Assembly: GCF_011305995.1 (NCBI RefSeq) | Contig: NZ_CP049910.1 | Span: 5,470,501-5,534,500 of the forward strand | Direction of reading: 5' to 3' | From: Diaphorobacter sp. HDW4A | GTDB taxonomy: Bacteria > Pseudomonadota > Gammaproteobacteria > Burkholderiales > Burkholderiaceae_C | DNA length: 64,000 nt | Program-made: the position numbers and the translations under genes | Notes under the pieces: generated by a model | Seen by the model: only the letters and a program-made list of their open reading frames with translations | Database searches by the model: none | Told to the model about the DNA's origin: nothing | Shown: positions 63,076 to 64,000 of the stretch, piece by piece | Layout: each line of letters begins with the position of its first letter | How positions within the stretch are numbered: position 1 is the first letter of the stretch

Positions 63076-64000
63076 ATGCCCGCAATCGAAAATGTTCAAA
63101 CCTTCGCTGGTATCACCAACGAAAACGAGTTCTATAGCCACCCCTACCTGGCTGAAGTGTTCAAAGGCGACATCAAAGACCGCCTGACCGCTTGGGAGGC
63201 CGAAGAAGCCCAGCACGCCAGTGATGATGCTGGCGATACCAACCGCACGCCTAATAAACGCCTGCAAGCTTGGGCCCAGCGCTGGTTTGCCCTGCGAGGT
63301 CAGGTGCAGCGCGGCAAAGACGAGCACGAGCGCTGGCACGCCTTCATGCAGATGCAGTCCGGCCTGCTGCAAGCGCTGGGCTATGCGCCACCACCGCGCA
63401 CCCTCACGCTGCACGAACTGGCCAGCGGCCTGCCCCTGCCCCTGTGGCAGCTGCAAGGCCAGCGCCTTGCCATCATCCCCGCCTACCAGCCCAGCCGCGA
63501 AGACGACGACCTGCTCGACCACCAGCTCACCGCCTTTCACTACGGCACCGAGCCTTTGCCGACCCATATCAAGGGCGAGACCTGGGCCGAGTTGCTGTCA
63601 GACGCCGTATTTGGTGCCGACCAGCCCCCTCGCTACGTACTGCTGCTGGGCCTGGACGAATGGCTGCTGCTCGACCGTTACAAATGGCCCAACAACCGTG
63701 CCCTGCGCTTCAACTGGGCCGACATCCTTGACCGCAAAGACGCCGACACCCTCAAAGCCTGCGCCGCGCTCTTGCACCAAGACAGCTTGGCTCCGGGGGA
63801 GGGCAGCAGCCTGCTGGAGAGCCTGGACGAAAACGCCCACAAACACGCCTTTGGGGTCAGCGAAGATTTGAAATACGCCCTGCGCGAAGCCATTGAACTG
63901 CTGGGCAACGAAGCTGCCCGCCAGCTCGACGAACAAGCCAGCGGCAGCAAGAAAAGCGTTTACTCCGGCCAATACAAGCTCGACGCCAGCGTGCTCAGCC
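63076..64000 (+). CDS. N-terminus of a large protein, probably DNA methyltransferase (DrmMI-like)
   Basis: At least 308 residues from the ATG at 63076; GGAG precedes it and the frame is open to the right edge. The visible part is soluble, Trp- and Gln-rich; YVLLLGLDEWLLLDRYKWP and EDLKYALREAIELLGNEAAR resemble the N-terminal regions of Eco57I-type and DISARM methyltransferases. The catalytic NPPY and SAM motifs would lie further on, beyond this window. Coupled to the helicase gene with a 2-base gap. The methyltransferase call is inference from N-terminus and context. Confidence 0.55.
   Translation, partial: MPAIENVQTFAGITNENEFYSHPYLAEVFKGDIKDRLTAWEAEEAQHASDDAGDTNRTPNKRLQAWAQRWFALRGQVQRGKDEHERWHAFMQMQSGLLQALGYAPPPRTLTLHELASGLPLPLWQLQGQRLAIIPAYQPSREDDDLLDHQLTAFHYGTEPLPTHIKGETWAELLSDAVFGADQPPRYVLLLGLDEWLLLDRYKWPNNRALRFNWADILDRKDADTLKACAALLHQDSLAPGEGSSLLESLDENAHKHAFGVSEDLKYALREAIELLGNEAARQLDEQASGSKKSVYSGQYKLDASVLS

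Overview
The window is a GC-rich Betaproteobacterial chromosome segment, most likely from the family Comamonadaceae (Comamonas/Delftia/Acidovorax type). The reasons are the order radA, ilvE, small CHCC zinc protein, O-antigen ligase; several Bug-type (TctC) periplasmic substrate-binding proteins; a Burkholderiales-type trimeric porin; many divergent LysR regulators; the glyoxylate carboligase operon; and a complete IS1071. All calls come from reading the sequence; no database search was run.

Layout. 0-4 kb: a VOC-fold protein, a Bug protein and a ThDP-dependent enzyme run leftward, diverging from a GntR/FCD regulator. 4-14 kb: radA, a methyltransferase, ilvE and a surface-polysaccharide block (O-antigen ligase, two glycosyltransferases, a capsule-type transferase, an unknown protein). 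14-24 kb: nitronate monooxygenase, a LysR/MFS pair, a two-component system, an AmpG-type permease, an AraC regulator, an EamA exporter and an M48 protease. 24-28 kb: a glyoxalase-II-like hydrolase and a CoA-transferase/quinone oxidoreductase operon that ends in a decayed Bug gene. 28-31 kb: a complete 3204-bp IS1071 whose two flanks come from different genes and show no target duplication. 31-37 kb: IclR, thioesterase, LysR, then a Bug/CocE-hydrolase pair. 37-44 kb: an HscC-type Hsp70 with a J-like membrane partner, a porin with a tetranucleotide repeat upstream, and mnmA. 44-53 kb: lactate permease and the glyoxylate-to-glycerate operon gcl-hyi-glxR-ttuD with its divergent LysR regulator. 53-55 kb: a GGDEF/EAL protein.

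55.2-64 kb is an accessory island. It holds a HipB-like regulator without hipA, decayed IS3 and IS5 elements, a dnaE2 remnant, a HAD-fold protein beside an unknown gene and an XRE regulator. At the right edge are a SNF2-type helicase and the N-terminus of a large, probably methyltransferase, protein. That pair resembles the start of a class 1 DISARM phage-defence operon cut off by the window end.

A second theme is a family of roughly 100-200 bp intergenic repeats carrying strong hairpins. In this window it occurs only between convergent genes (13.7-14.1, 17.5-17.7 and 46.4-46.9 kb); a different hairpin-rich repeat fills a fourth convergent gap (24.0-24.1 kb). A role as bidirectional terminators is the simplest reading.
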